From: Limnoraphis robusta CS-951
GTDB taxonomy: Bacteria > Cyanobacteriota > Cyanobacteriia > Cyanobacteriales > Microcoleaceae
Assembly (NCBI RefSeq): GCF_000972705.2
Contig: NZ_LATL02000041.1
Span: 1 to 8,859 of the forward strand
Length of the DNA stretch: 8,859 bases
Direction: 5' to 3'
The notes under the pieces are model-generated. The model searched no databases and was not told where the DNA came from. It saw only the letters and a program-made list of their open reading frames with translations. The translations under genes and the position numbers were made by a program. Below are positions 1 to 6,364 of the stretch, piece after piece. Position 1 is the stretch's first letter; each line of letters begins with the position of its first letter.

Positions 1-40
1 GGGTGAGTCTCCCCAGTCGTTCATCTCATTTCAGAGATAG

Positions 41-240
41 TTTCGGTATGCCCTACCGTACTTGAGAAAAAAATGCTTGATTCTCTGTACTTGGTGCTTT
101 AAGGTTTTATATGGCCAAAGCATTCAGAGCAAGAACCCCGTACCTTAAGTTTTCAAGGTTCATTGCATCGATTAGATGCTGGGTTTTTCAACTGGTTGAA
201 TACCCTGCCAGTAGAGTTATTATAGCATTAGAAAGAGCCT
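41..240 (+). repeat. Diverged structured repeat, copy A (left of fabI)
   Basis: This stretch has no convincing gene but matches the region at 1336-1560 in the same orientation. An ungapped block at 132-209 matches 1468-1545 at about 54 of 78 positions by hand count. A second block at 41-65 matches 1336-1360 at about 21 of 25. Similarity may begin at position 1, so the left limit is unknown. It holds a small hairpin (44-48 with 54-58) and a larger one (178-184 with 202-208), with a perfect inner stem TTCAAC/GTTGAA at 187-200. A TATTATAG sequence near 218 corresponds to the TATAAT of copy B. No ribbon-helix-helix gene follows here, so this copy looks decayed or truncated. The function is unknown. 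Confidence 0.6.
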
Positions 241-245
241 TATAT

Positions 246-266
246 CCCCATACCTGAAGATAGGGG
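246..266. other. Short hairpin downstream of copy A
   Basis: CCCC at 246-249 and TA at 251-252 pair with TA at 261-262 and GGGG at 263-266, around an eight-base loop, with one bulged A. It resembles the compact end hairpins of IS200/IS605-type elements, but no transposase reading frame is adjacent. It may be the edge of the copy A element. Confidence 0.35.
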
Positions 267-326
267 CGTGTGCGGCAATTTTTGGTAACTGTCAGATGTC
301 AGGCAAGGTGAAATCGTTGAATTCCC

Positions 327-365
327 GGGTTAAGTGTTCTGATTCGGTTCACCAACACCTAACCC
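327..365 (-). terminator. Hairpin beyond the 3' end of fabI
   Basis: The bases at 327-338 and 354-365 form a 12-bp inverted repeat. Read as minus-strand RNA, the single imperfection becomes a G-U pair, so the stem is complete on the strand that fabI is transcribed from. It begins about 13 bases past the fabI stop codon. There is no run of T after the stem, so it is a weak or incomplete Rho-independent terminator, or an mRNA 3'-end stabiliser. Confidence 0.45.
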
Positions 366-378
366 TTAACCTATTTTG

Positions 379-1155
379 CTACATTCCCATGATGCAGTAA
401 CCGGAATCTACATACAAAATTTGTCCGGTAATCCCACTGGCCAGATCACTACACAGGAAAGCGGCAGTATTTCCCACCTCCTGTTGAGTCACGGTGCGAC
501 GAAGCGGGGCGATTTCCTCAACATGATGAATCATGTCTAAAATACCCCCCACCGCCGAGGAAGCCAGTGTGCGAATTGGGCCTGCGGAAATGCCGTTCAC
601 CCGAATCCCCAAAGGCCCCATTTCCCCTGCTAAATAGCGAACATTCATTTCTAAAGCGGCTTTAGCAATTCCCATGACATTGTAGTTGGGGATCACTCGC
701 ACACCCCCGAGATACGTCAGGGTGACAATACTACCGCCTTCACCCATCAGGGGTTTAGCGCCTGCCGCCAGTTGTACCAACGAGTAAGCGCTAATATCGA
801 GCGCCCTTGTAAAGCCTTCACGGGAGACATTACTAAAATCACCGGATAAGTCGTCTTTGTCCGCAAAGGCTAAACAATGAATCAGAATGTCCAGTTTTCC
901 CCACTTGTCCTCAATGGTTTTGAATACAGCCTCTACTTGGCTGTCATCTTGGACATTGCAGGGGAGGAATAGACTGGGGTTGAGGGGTTCAACCAGTTCT
1001 CCAACTTTTTTTTCAAACCGACCTTTATCATCGGGAAGGTAGGTTACTCCCAAGTCCGCTCCGGCGGCGTGAAGCTGTTGGGCAATACCCCAAGCGATCG
1101 AGCGATTGTTGGCGATCCCCGTTACCAGTGCGTTTTTTCCGTCCAGGTTTAGCAT
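379..1155 (-). CDS. fabI: Enoyl-[acyl-carrier-protein] reductase (NADH) FabI
   Basis: FabI catalyses the last reduction of each cycle of type II fatty acid synthesis in the cytoplasm, turning trans-2-enoyl-ACP into acyl-ACP with NADH. The 258-residue product is full length for the family (E. coli FabI has 262). It is a short-chain dehydrogenase with the FabI-type nucleotide motif GIANNRSIAWGIA at residues 13-25, in place of the classical TGxxxGxG. The catalytic set is in register: Tyr148, Tyr158 and Lys165, with the diagnostic Tyr-x6-Lys spacing. The C-terminus, with TGQILYVDSGY near 243-253, is also typical. The start is ATG at 1155; the track opens at that codon and the length fits. It is transcribed away from the ntcA cluster and looks monocistronic. 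A structured repeat lies on each side of it. Confidence 0.97.
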   Translation of the reverse strand: MLNLDGKNALVTGIANNRSIAWGIAQQLHAAGADLGVTYLPDDKGRFEKKVGELVEPLNPSLFLPCNVQDDSQVEAVFKTIEDKWGKLDILIHCLAFADKDDLSGDFSNVSREGFTRALDISAYSLVQLAAGAKPLMGEGGSIVTLTYLGGVRVIPNYNVMGIAKAALEMNVRYLAGEMGPLGIRVNGISAGPIRTLASSAVGGILDMIHHVEEIAPLRRTVTQQEVGNTAAFLCSDLASGITGQILYVDSGYCIMGM

Positions 1156-1233
1156 AATCGTTTATTCTAGAAGTTATCGGTCTGTTGCTCTGGGCTGAAT
1201 TCCAATCCCTTATCATAGGATGAATTTTGACGC

Positions 1234-1256
1234 TCCTCTGCCTTTAGGCGAGAGGA
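1234..1256. other. Stable hairpin upstream of fabI
   Basis: TCCTCTGCC (1234-1242) pairs with GGC and AGAGGA (1247-1249, 1251-1256) around a TTTA loop, with one bulged G at 1250, giving nine base pairs. Compact GC-rich hairpins of this shape are common at the right ends of IS200/IS605-type elements in cyanobacteria. It could therefore be a relic of such an element, or the first stem of the structured region that continues to 1545. It also lies about 80 bases upstream of the fabI start. Confidence 0.5.
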
Positions 1257-1335
1257 TTGTTGGTTCAACGGAGTCCACTTAGATTAGATACCTTGCAGCG
1301 TCTAGTTCAGAGGTGGTTCTCTCCCCAACCGTTAC

Positions 1336-1560
1336 TTTCGGTGCGCCCCACCGTAGTTGAAGAGTCCTTCAAAGTTGGCTTGGATTGGGATTACTCCCAA
1401 AATACTGCTCGTCAAGCTCAATATAATCTTTTACCTACTTCTAGATTCGGATCTAGAACAATCAAGTAGAACCCCATAGATTCAATTGCCAAGGTTCAGC
1501 GTAGTGCCATTAGGCTGGGTTTTTAGAGCGGTTGATTACCCAGCCCGCTATAATCTAATT
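1336..1560 (+). repeat. Structured repeat, copy B (candidate non-coding RNA or leader)
   Basis: This is the second copy of the repeat at 41-240, about 40 bases longer between the two conserved blocks. It contains successive perfect stems: 1339-1343 with 1349-1353 (5 bp), 1385-1390 with 1395-1400 (6 bp, TTAC loop), 1439-1446 with 1451-1458 (8 bp, TCGG loop) and 1513-1520 with 1538-1545 (8 bp). In the first stem the closing inner pair is G-C here and A-T in copy A, so pairing is kept while the bases change. This favours a conserved RNA or DNA structure over coincidence. A TATAAT at 1549-1554 follows the last stem. An open frame at 1257-1469 crosses the stems but shows no recognisable protein family. 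Confidence 0.5.
1549..1554 (+). promoter_or_regulatory. -10-like TATAAT upstream of the RHH gene
   Basis: A perfect TATAAT lies 24 bases before the ATG at 1579, directly after the 8-bp stem ending at 1545. No good -35 hexamer is seen at 16-18 bases, so activation might depend on a regulator or on the structure. This is assigned on sequence alone. Confidence 0.4.
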
Positions 1561-1578
1561 CTACACATATTTAGAGCT

Positions 1579-1716
1579 ATGGCAAGAACTAAGCGACTAC
1601 AACTTCTGTTGTCCGAACAAGAATATGAAGCACTCAAGAACTACGCTAAGTCCAAGCAAATACCAATGTCTGAAGTTCTTAGGGACTACATCAAATCCTT
1701 GAAAAAGTCCCCCTAG
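1579..1716 (+). CDS. Small ribbon-helix-helix-like (CopG/MetJ-type) protein
   Basis: The predicted product has 45 residues. It begins MARTKRLQLLLSEQEYEAL, with a short basic strand (KRLQLLL, residues 5-11) followed by two predicted helices (about 13-25 and 31-43). This strand-helix-helix order is that of RHH DNA-binding proteins, which act as dimers and often serve as autoregulating antitoxins or as small regulators beside mobile elements. The ATG at 1579 is preferred over the upstream in-frame start at 1486 because homology-like content begins only at MARTK and a TATAAT lies just upstream at 1549-1554. No toxin gene and no tnpB follows; 1717-2130 is apparently non-coding. It may be an orphan antitoxin or the surviving gene of a decayed element. 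No strong Shine-Dalgarno sequence is visible. Confidence 0.62.
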   Translation: MARTKRLQLLLSEQEYEALKNYAKSKQIPMSEVLRDYIKSLKKSP

Positions 1717-1832
1717 AAGGGCGAGGCTTGTATCCCATTTCTTCGGTCATCGGACACAGCCACCTCTGACATCTCATGTCCTTCCTCAATAGATGGAAAG
1801 CCAGGGTCGGTTTAAGGAGGCAAGGTCAGTAG

Positions 1833-1985
1833 CATTTAGCCGCCATTCAGAAGATTTTTCTCAATCAAGGCGATTATGCCGTAAATATGCTAGCGTATGA
1901 GGCGATAGGGAACGCTGCTGTAAACACAGACTCAGTGTTAGTAACTAGCAGAGAAAATCCCACTCAAAATGTCGGTTTTGACTAA
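1833..1985 (+). pseudogene. Coding-like remnant upstream of ntcA
   Basis: This is an open stretch of 50 codons between stops at 1830 and 1983, without a plausible start except a weak ATG at 1887. The conceptual translation is compositionally normal (it ends TSRENPTQNVGFD) and could be the tail of a decayed gene, possibly one linked to the repeat and RHH region just upstream. I do not recognise the family. It may be chance, since 50 codons is short. The stretch 1717-2130 otherwise holds only the ntcA upstream region. Confidence 0.2.
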
Positions 1986-1993
1986 AGCTGCTC

Positions 1994-2007
1994 GTAACCC
2001 CAGGTTC
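1994..2007 (+). promoter_or_regulatory. Weak NtcA-box-like sequence upstream of ntcA
   Basis: GTA-N8-TTC differs in one position from the NtcA consensus GTA-N8-TAC. ntcA is known to be autoregulated in several cyanobacteria, so a site is expected here. However, the possible -10 (TATGCT, 2019-2024) is only 11 bases away, closer than the usual class II layout of about 22. Treat it as a candidate only. Confidence 0.22.
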
Positions 2008-2045
2008 TCTGTTAAGCTTATGCTAAGAAAGGGAAACGAGGGGAC

Positions 2046-2072
2046 GGGTTGACTTAGAGATCAACTTAACCC
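2046..2072 (+). other. Hairpin in the ntcA leader
   Basis: GTTGA (2048-2052) pairs with TCAAC (2061-2065). An alternative outer pairing joins GGGTT (2046-2050) with AACCC (2068-2072). The structure sits about 60 bases before the likely ntcA start and could be part of its 5' leader. No regulatory role is established from the sequence. Confidence 0.25.
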
Positions 2073-2130
2073 AAACTCAAATTAAGTAGTAGAACACAGT
2101 AGGGCATTGGTTAGCGCAAGGGATCGGGAC

Positions 2131-2796
2131 GTGACGTATGATAGACCGTTAGCAGCGATGTTCCGCCAGATCGGAGGCGGGGCATATCCTCCCGTTGTAG
2201 AAACCTTTGAACGGGGTAAAACCATCTTTTTCCCAGGAGATCCAGCAGAGCGCGTCTACGTTCTCATCAAGGGAGCGGTGAAACTTTCTAGAGTCTATGA
2301 AGCTGGAGAAGAAATTACCGTCGCCTTATTACGAGAAAATAGCGTCTTTGGTGTTCTCTCCTTGATTACGGGTCATAAATCGGATCGGTTTTATCATGCC
2401 GTCGCTTTTACCCCCGTAGAATTACTTTCAGTTCCGATCGAACAGGTCGAGAAAGCCCTCAAAAGCAATCCTGAACTGTCAATGGTGATGCTGCGAGGAT
2501 TGTCATCTCGGATTTTGCAAACTGAGATGATGATTGAAACGCTGGCTCATCGAGATATGGGATCAAGACTTGTGAGCTTTTTATTAATTCTGTGTCGGGA
2601 TTTTGGCGTTCCGGGTCAAGAGGGGATTAGAATCGATCTCAAGCTCTCTCATCAGGCGATCGCAGAAGCTATCGGTTCAACCCGAGTCACAGTAACTCGT
2701 CTACTCGGGGATCTCAGACAAAAGAACATGATCTCAATTCATAAGAAAAAGATAACGGTTCATAATCCTGTGACCCTGAGCCAGCAATTTACCTAG
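2131..2796 (+). CDS. ntcA: Global nitrogen regulator NtcA (CRP/FNR family)
   Basis: NtcA is the 2-oxoglutarate-responsive transcription factor of cyanobacteria; it binds GTA-N8-TAC sites as a dimer and activates nitrogen assimilation genes under nitrogen limitation. The sequence is unmistakable: [11 protein letters not shown] and [19 protein letters not shown] in the effector domain, DRFYHAVAF with the effector-binding arginine, the long dimerisation helix ([14 protein letters not shown]) and the helix-turn-helix [18 protein letters not shown] near the C-terminus. The start is not certain. The frame can open at TTG 2107 (229 residues). I chose GTG 2131 (221 residues) because AAGGGA at 2118-2123 gives a Shine-Dalgarno sequence at good spacing and the resulting N-terminus ([12 protein letters not shown]) matches the length of known NtcA proteins. 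The DUF3084 gene follows after 45 bases, so the two are probably cotranscribed. Confidence 0.96.
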   Translation: MTYDRPLAAMFRQIGGGAYPPVVETFERGKTIFFPGDPAERVYVLIKGAVKLSRVYEAGEEITVALLRENSVFGVLSLITGHKSDRFYHAVAFTPVELLSVPIEQVEKALKSNPELSMVMLRGLSSRILQTEMMIETLAHRDMGSRLVSFLLILCRDFGVPGQEGIRIDLKLSHQAIAEAIGSTRVTVTRLLGDLRQKNMISIHKKKITVHNPVTLSQQFT

Positions 2797-2841
2797 ATCC
2801 GGGAGAACCAAACAACTGGTAACTGATCACCGATCACTGAA

Positions 2842-4521
2842 ATGACCGCCGGATTCATCCTCGTAATCTCAATATTGGTGTTGGGGGGCGTGATCGCTAC
2901 CGTTAGCGATCGCTTGGGGACAAAAGTGGGTAAAGCTCGGTTGAGTCTTTTCAAGCTGCGCCCTCGAACGACTGCTGTTGTTGTCACGATGGTCACGGGT
3001 ACTGTATTGTCGGGTTTGACACTCGGCATTTTATTTGCTGCAAGTAAACCTCTGCGTCGGGGAGTCTTTAGAATTGATGAAATTCAAGAACGACTCAACC
3101 AATCTCGTAAAGATTTAACACAAACATCAGACGAAAAAGAAAGGGTAGAAACCGAATTAGAAAAGGCGAGAACCTCTCTCAATGCTGCTTTAGCTCAACT
3201 CAATCAAATCAATTCTTCTTTAGAACAAGCCAATAGTCAAGCAACCGAAACAGAAACAAAACTCCAACAAACTCAAAGTCAACTTCAACAAACTCAAACA
3301 AGACTCGATGAACTTCAGGGTCAATTGAGTCAAATTGACGAAGCAAAAAATCAAACGGAATTAGAACTCAACCGGACTGAAAATCAACTTCAGGAAGTCT
3401 TTGATCAAAAGAAATTACTGCAAGTAGAAATTCAAGAACTGCAAACTGAACGCCAAAAATTAATCGAACAACGAGAGCAAGTCAAAGCACAAATACAAGA
3501 GCGCGATCGCGAAATCGCCGATCAAGAGCAAGTCATCGCCGAGCAAGATCAAGTTATTTCTCAACGAGATCAAGTCATCGCTGAACGAGATAAAGTTCTC
3601 GCTGAACGAGATAAAGTTATTGTTCAACGGGAAAAACTCCTCAAAGAACTCGAACAACAACAAGTCAAACTAGAGGAGCAACAAGCCTATCTAAAAGAGC
3701 AATTTAAACTCGTTGAACGAGATTTTCAGCTTTTAAGAGAAGGTAGTGTTGTTTTGAAACGAGGCGCCGTTTTAGCCAGTGGTTTAATAAGGGTCAAAGA
3801 TCCCAAGCAATCAACAAATGTAATTCATGGTTTATTGCAAGAAGCTAATCGTAATGCGATGAATTCAGTCCAACTGGGAAACTCTAATGTTGAGAAGGAA
3901 CAAGTGATTCAAATTACAAAAACTGAAGTAGAAGAACTGATTACAGAGATTGATGATGGTCGTGATTATGTGGTACAAATTATTTCAGCAGCCAATTATT
4001 TGGCGGGAGAAAGTCGGGTGGCTGTTTTTACAAAAGCAGAACCTAATAGACTGCTTTTTACATCAGGAGAAGTGATCGCAGGAACTTCAATCAAACCTTC
4101 AACTCTCAGCGATGATCAACTTCAGCAACAACTTGAACAACTGCTAGATGCGTCTCGGTTTCGCGCTCGTTTTGTAGGTGTTTTAGATGTCGATGGGTTA
4201 ATTCTAATTGGAGATAGTCGTGTTGAAACTTTAGTTAACTTTTTTGAAAAATTACAACAACATGATCAACCCGTAGAATTACAAGCTGTCGCCGCCGAAG
4301 ATACTTACACAATTGGGCCTTTAAAAATTGACTTACTGGCACGTCAAAATGGAGAGATCATCTTTAGTACCCGTCCTCAAGATCAAGAAATGCTCACTGA
4401 AGAAGAACCCGAAATTTTACAACCCTGGGAAGCCGAGGATGCAAAACCTAAAGAAACTCAGACTGAGGGTGGTTCTTTTAGGATAGATCGAACTCGTTCC
4501 TTATTCAATGAAAGACAATAG
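2842..4521 (+). CDS. DUF3084 membrane-anchored coiled-coil protein
   Basis: This is a 559-residue protein of the DUF3084 family, known mainly from cyanobacteria, where it commonly follows ntcA; its function is not established. Two hydrophobic segments lie at the N-terminus (about residues 4-22 and 44-67), separated by a basic loop containing KARLSLFKLRPR. A long coiled coil rich in Gln, Glu and Leu runs from about 78 to 300. Within it, residues 223-264 form six consecutive seven-residue repeats of the type QVIAERD. A folded C-terminal domain spans about 300-510 (starting GSVVLKRGAVLASGLIR), followed by an acidic tail. The likely topology is inner-membrane or thylakoid anchoring with the coiled coil outside the bilayer. 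The start is the ATG at 2842, 45 bases after ntcA, where family members begin; the ribosome binding site is weak, which suggests translation linked to ntcA. Confidence 0.93.
   Translation: MTAGFILVISILVLGGVIATVSDRLGTKVGKARLSLFKLRPRTTAVVVTMVTGTVLSGLTLGILFAASKPLRRGVFRIDEIQERLNQSRKDLTQTSDEKERVETELEKARTSLNAALAQLNQINSSLEQANSQATETETKLQQTQSQLQQTQTRLDELQGQLSQIDEAKNQTELELNRTENQLQEVFDQKKLLQVEIQELQTERQKLIEQREQVKAQIQERDREIADQEQVIAEQDQVISQRDQVIAERDKVLAERDKVIVQREKLLKELEQQQVKLEEQQAYLKEQFKLVERDFQLLREGSVVLKRGAVLASGLIRVKDPKQSTNVIHGLLQEANRNAMNSVQLGNSNVEKEQVIQITKTEVEELITEIDDGRDYVVQIISAANYLAGESRVAVFTKAEPNRLLFTSGEVIAGTSIKPSTLSDDQLQQQLEQLLDASRFRARFVGVLDVDGLILIGDSRVETLVNFFEKLQQHDQPVELQAVAAEDTYTIGPLKIDLLARQNGEIIFSTRPQDQEMLTEEEPEILQPWEAEDAKPKETQTEGGSFRIDRTRSLFNERQ
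3508..3633 (+). repeat. Six 21-bp in-frame repeats encoding coiled-coil heptads
   Basis: Inside the DUF3084 gene, six units of 21 bases encode heptads of the form [QK]V[IL]xx[RQ][DE]. The third to sixth units are the closest at DNA level, with recurring GAACGAGATAAAGTT-type wording. The pattern suggests growth by tandem duplication or slippage, so copy number may differ between strains without breaking the frame. Confidence 0.75.
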
Positions 4522-4542
4522 GTTTTGAAGCATTTAATAGGC

Positions 4543-4547
4543 GGAGG
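4543..4547 (+). promoter_or_regulatory. Shine-Dalgarno sequence of the YqgF-like gene
   Basis: GGAGG lies nine bases before the ATG at 4557, the strongest ribosome binding site in the ntcA cluster. It fixes the start of the third gene. Confidence 0.8.
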
Positions 4548-4556
4548 AAGCTAACA

Positions 4557-4955
4557 ATGCCGGAAATAATTCTAGGTTTTGATCCGGGTAAAGATAAATG
4601 TGGAATTGCGGTGATGGGAACAGATAACCTGTTAAAATACCATCAAGTTGTCGCATCATCCGAAGCGATCGCCACCTTAAAATCTTTGTGTCAACAATTT
4701 CCCATTGATTTGTGTGTGATGGGAAATCAAACCACATCTAAAACTTGGAAACAAAAACTCCTTGAAGCCTTACCAGAAAGCGTAAAAATCATTCAAATAG
4801 ACGAACGTTATAGCACCTTAGAAGCACGCGATCGCTATTGGCAAATGTATCCGCCTCAAGGATTAACTCGTTTAATTCCTCAAGGAATGCTCACTCCTCC
4901 CCGCCCGATTGATGATATTGTGGCGATTATTCTGATTGAACGTTATTTATCTTAA
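4557..4955 (+). CDS. YqgF/RuvX-like RNase H-fold nuclease (putative Holliday junction resolvase or pre-16S rRNA nuclease)
   Basis: The 132-residue product has the layout of the YqgF/RuvX family, whose members are implicated in pre-16S rRNA 5'-end maturation and resemble Holliday junction resolvases. The first strand carries the catalytic aspartate (ILGFDPGKDKCGIAV, Asp9). The second acidic motif is IDERYSTLEARDRYW (Glu83). The C-terminal motif RPIDDIVAIILIERYL supplies Asp119/Asp120. All three acidic positions expected for the metal-dependent RNase H fold are present. The sequence differs from the canonical RuvX core (the usual LP.. and GT.E stretches are weak), so it may be a cyanobacterial paralogue; I therefore give no gene symbol. 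It begins 35 bases after the DUF3084 stop and is probably the last gene of the ntcA cluster. Confidence 0.84.
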   Translation: MPEIILGFDPGKDKCGIAVMGTDNLLKYHQVVASSEAIATLKSLCQQFPIDLCVMGNQTTSKTWKQKLLEALPESVKIIQIDERYSTLEARDRYWQMYPPQGLTRLIPQGMLTPPRPIDDIVAIILIERYLS

Positions 4956-5178
4956 TGCAACGAGAAGGCTCGCAGCATAGGGCCGTTGGAATAGGGAAAT
5001 TGGGACGGGAGTAACCAACACTCCTTGGCCAAAACCCAAAACCCCGCCTGACTCTCAAGCTGTTTGTCACCCCGCCAGCGCATCTACTTGACAAACCCCA
5101 AGGCGGAAGCCTCCTGGAAATAATTAGTTTTACTTATTGATTAGTTCAGTAAACCTTATAAATTTTATGGATGTATCC
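4956..5178. other. Intergenic region between the YqgF-like gene and psbA
   Basis: No gene is seen here. It holds a perfect 8-bp inverted repeat, GTTTGTCA at 5062-5069 with TGACAAAC at 5089-5096 (19-base loop), and a short stem at 5008-5012 with 5020-5024. Neither is followed by a T-run, so there is no clear terminator for the ntcA cluster. The strand of any activity is unknown. Confidence 0.5.
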
Positions 5179-5208
5179 TTGACAAGTTACTTAACTATGT
5201 AGTTATAT
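5179..5208 (+). promoter_or_regulatory. psbA promoter with a palindrome in the spacer
   Basis: A perfect TTGACA (5179-5184) is followed after 18 bases by TTATAT (5203-5208), a sigma70-type promoter that would give a leader of roughly 60 bases. The spacer and -10 overlap the perfect inverted repeat TAACTA-TG-TAGTTA (5192-5205), well placed for a repressor or other operator protein. A second TTGACA lies at 5210-5215 with only a poor -10 after it. The hexamers are seen directly; promoter activity is inferred. Confidence 0.6.
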
Positions 5209-5276
5209 ATTGACATGGGAAAGCGGTAAAACATAGCCGACAAACCTTGAAAATCACTAGCAATAATATTTGAGAT

Positions 5277-6341
5277 ATGACAACAACCTTACAGCAGCGC
5301 GAAAGCGCCAACCTCTGGGATCAGTTTTGCAACTGGGTAACATCCACCAGCAACCGCTTTTATGTCGGGTGGTTCGGTGTATTGATGATCCCCACCCTGT
5401 TGACTGCAACCATCTGCTACATCATCGCCTTCGTAGCAGCACCTCCGGTTGACATTGACGGTATCCGTGAACCCGTAGCTGGTTCTTTAATGTACGGAAA
5501 CAACATCATCACTGCTGCTGTTGTTCCTTCCTCCAACGCCATTGGTCTGCACTTCTACCCCATCTGGGAAGCCGCTTCCTTAGATGAATGGTTGTACAAC
5601 GGTGGCCCTTACCAGTTGATTATTTTCCACTTCTTAATCGGTATATTCTGCTACATGGGTCGGGAGTGGGAATTATCCTACCGCTTGGGAATGCGTCCTT
5701 GGATCTGCGTTGCCTATAGCGCTCCTGTGGCTGCTGCTACTGCGGTACTACTGGTTTATTCCATCGGTCAAGGTTCTTTCTCCGACGGTTTGCCCCTTGG
5801 AATTTCCGGTACTTTCAACTTTATGTTTGTCCTGCAAGCCGAACATAACGTCTTAATGCACCCGCTACATATGCTTGGTGTAGCCGGTGTTTTTGGTGGA
5901 GCGTTGTTCTCCGCTATGCACGGGTCATTAGTGACTTCTTCTTTAATTCGTGAAACGACCGAAAGCGAATCTCAAAACTGCGGTTACAAATTTGGTCAAG
6001 AAGAAGAAACCTACAACATTGTTGCAGCCCACGGTTACTTTGGACGTTTAATCTTCCAATATGCCAGCTTCAACAATAGCCGTAGCTTACATTTCCTTTT
6101 AGGAGCTTGGCCTGTAGTCGGCATCTGGTGCGCGTCTCTGGCGGTTGCCTGCTTCGCCTTCAATCTGAATGGTTTCAACTTTAACGAATCCGTACTTGAT
6201 GCTAGCGGACGAGTAATTAATACCTGGGCTGACGTAATCAACCATGCCAACTTAGGGATTGAAGCCATGCACGAACGCAACGTCCACAACTTCCCCTTAG
6301 ACTTAGCTTCTGCTGAATCTGCACCCGTTATCAAAGGCTAA
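5277..6341 (+). CDS. psbA: Photosystem II D1 protein, D1' (micro-oxic) isoform
   Basis: D1 is the thylakoid core subunit that, with D2, carries the photosystem II reaction-centre cofactors and most ligands of the Mn4CaO5 cluster. All key residues are present: Tyr161 (redox-active tyrosine), His190, His198 (P680), His118, His215 and His272 (non-haem iron), Ser264, and the Mn/Ca ligands Asp170, Glu189, His332, Glu333, Asp342 and Ala344. The product is 354 residues; cleavage by CtpA after Ala344 would remove a 10-residue tail, shorter than the usual 16. The protein carries Ala80, Leu158 and Ala286, the three substitutions reported to define D1' isoforms (Synechocystis PsbA1, Thermosynechococcus PsbA2), instead of Gly, Phe and Thr. 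It also has Glu130, as in high-light D1 forms, and Ser162 next to Tyr161. The start is the ATG at 5277; the N-terminus [11 protein letters not shown] is standard for D1. A terminator follows directly, so it is monocistronic. Known D1' copies are induced at low oxygen; the same is inferred here. Confidence 0.98.
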   Translation: MTTTLQQRESANLWDQFCNWVTSTSNRFYVGWFGVLMIPTLLTATICYIIAFVAAPPVDIDGIREPVAGSLMYGNNIITAAVVPSSNAIGLHFYPIWEAASLDEWLYNGGPYQLIIFHFLIGIFCYMGREWELSYRLGMRPWICVAYSAPVAAATAVLLVYSIGQGSFSDGLPLGISGTFNFMFVLQAEHNVLMHPLHMLGVAGVFGGALFSAMHGSLVTSSLIRETTESESQNCGYKFGQEEETYNIVAAHGYFGRLIFQYASFNNSRSLHFLLGAWPVVGIWCASLAVACFAFNLNGFNFNESVLDASGRVINTWADVINHANLGIEAMHERNVHNFPLDLASAESAPVIKG

Positions 6342-6364
6342 TTGCTAGCTTGAATAACTCAAAG

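Noticed and set aside
1..378. Known structural RNA (rnpB, tmRNA, 6S) or tRNA
   Set aside because: None of the conserved motifs of these RNAs or a tRNA cloverleaf is visible in this stretch, and it occurs in two diverged copies.
1028..1216. Minus-strand open frame overlapping the fabI start
   Set aside because: Out-of-frame overlap with the certain fabI coding sequence and no family resemblance.
1257..1469. 70-codon open frame on the plus strand between fabI and the RHH gene
   Set aside because: It starts with TTG, has no ribosome binding site or recognisable family, and runs through several perfect hairpins of the repeated structured region; the frame is not kept in copy A.
2089..2102. GTA-N8-TAG as an NtcA box next to the ntcA start
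   Set aside because: One base from consensus, but too close to the start codon for activation; probably chance in an AT-rich leader.
3460..3663. Minus-strand Leu/Phe-rich frame inside the DUF3084 gene
   Set aside because: Its composition is the antisense of the Gln/Glu-rich heptad repeats, so it is a shadow.
6035..6334. 99-codon minus-strand frame within psbA
   Set aside because: Antisense of a fully conserved D1 sequence; no start signal or family.
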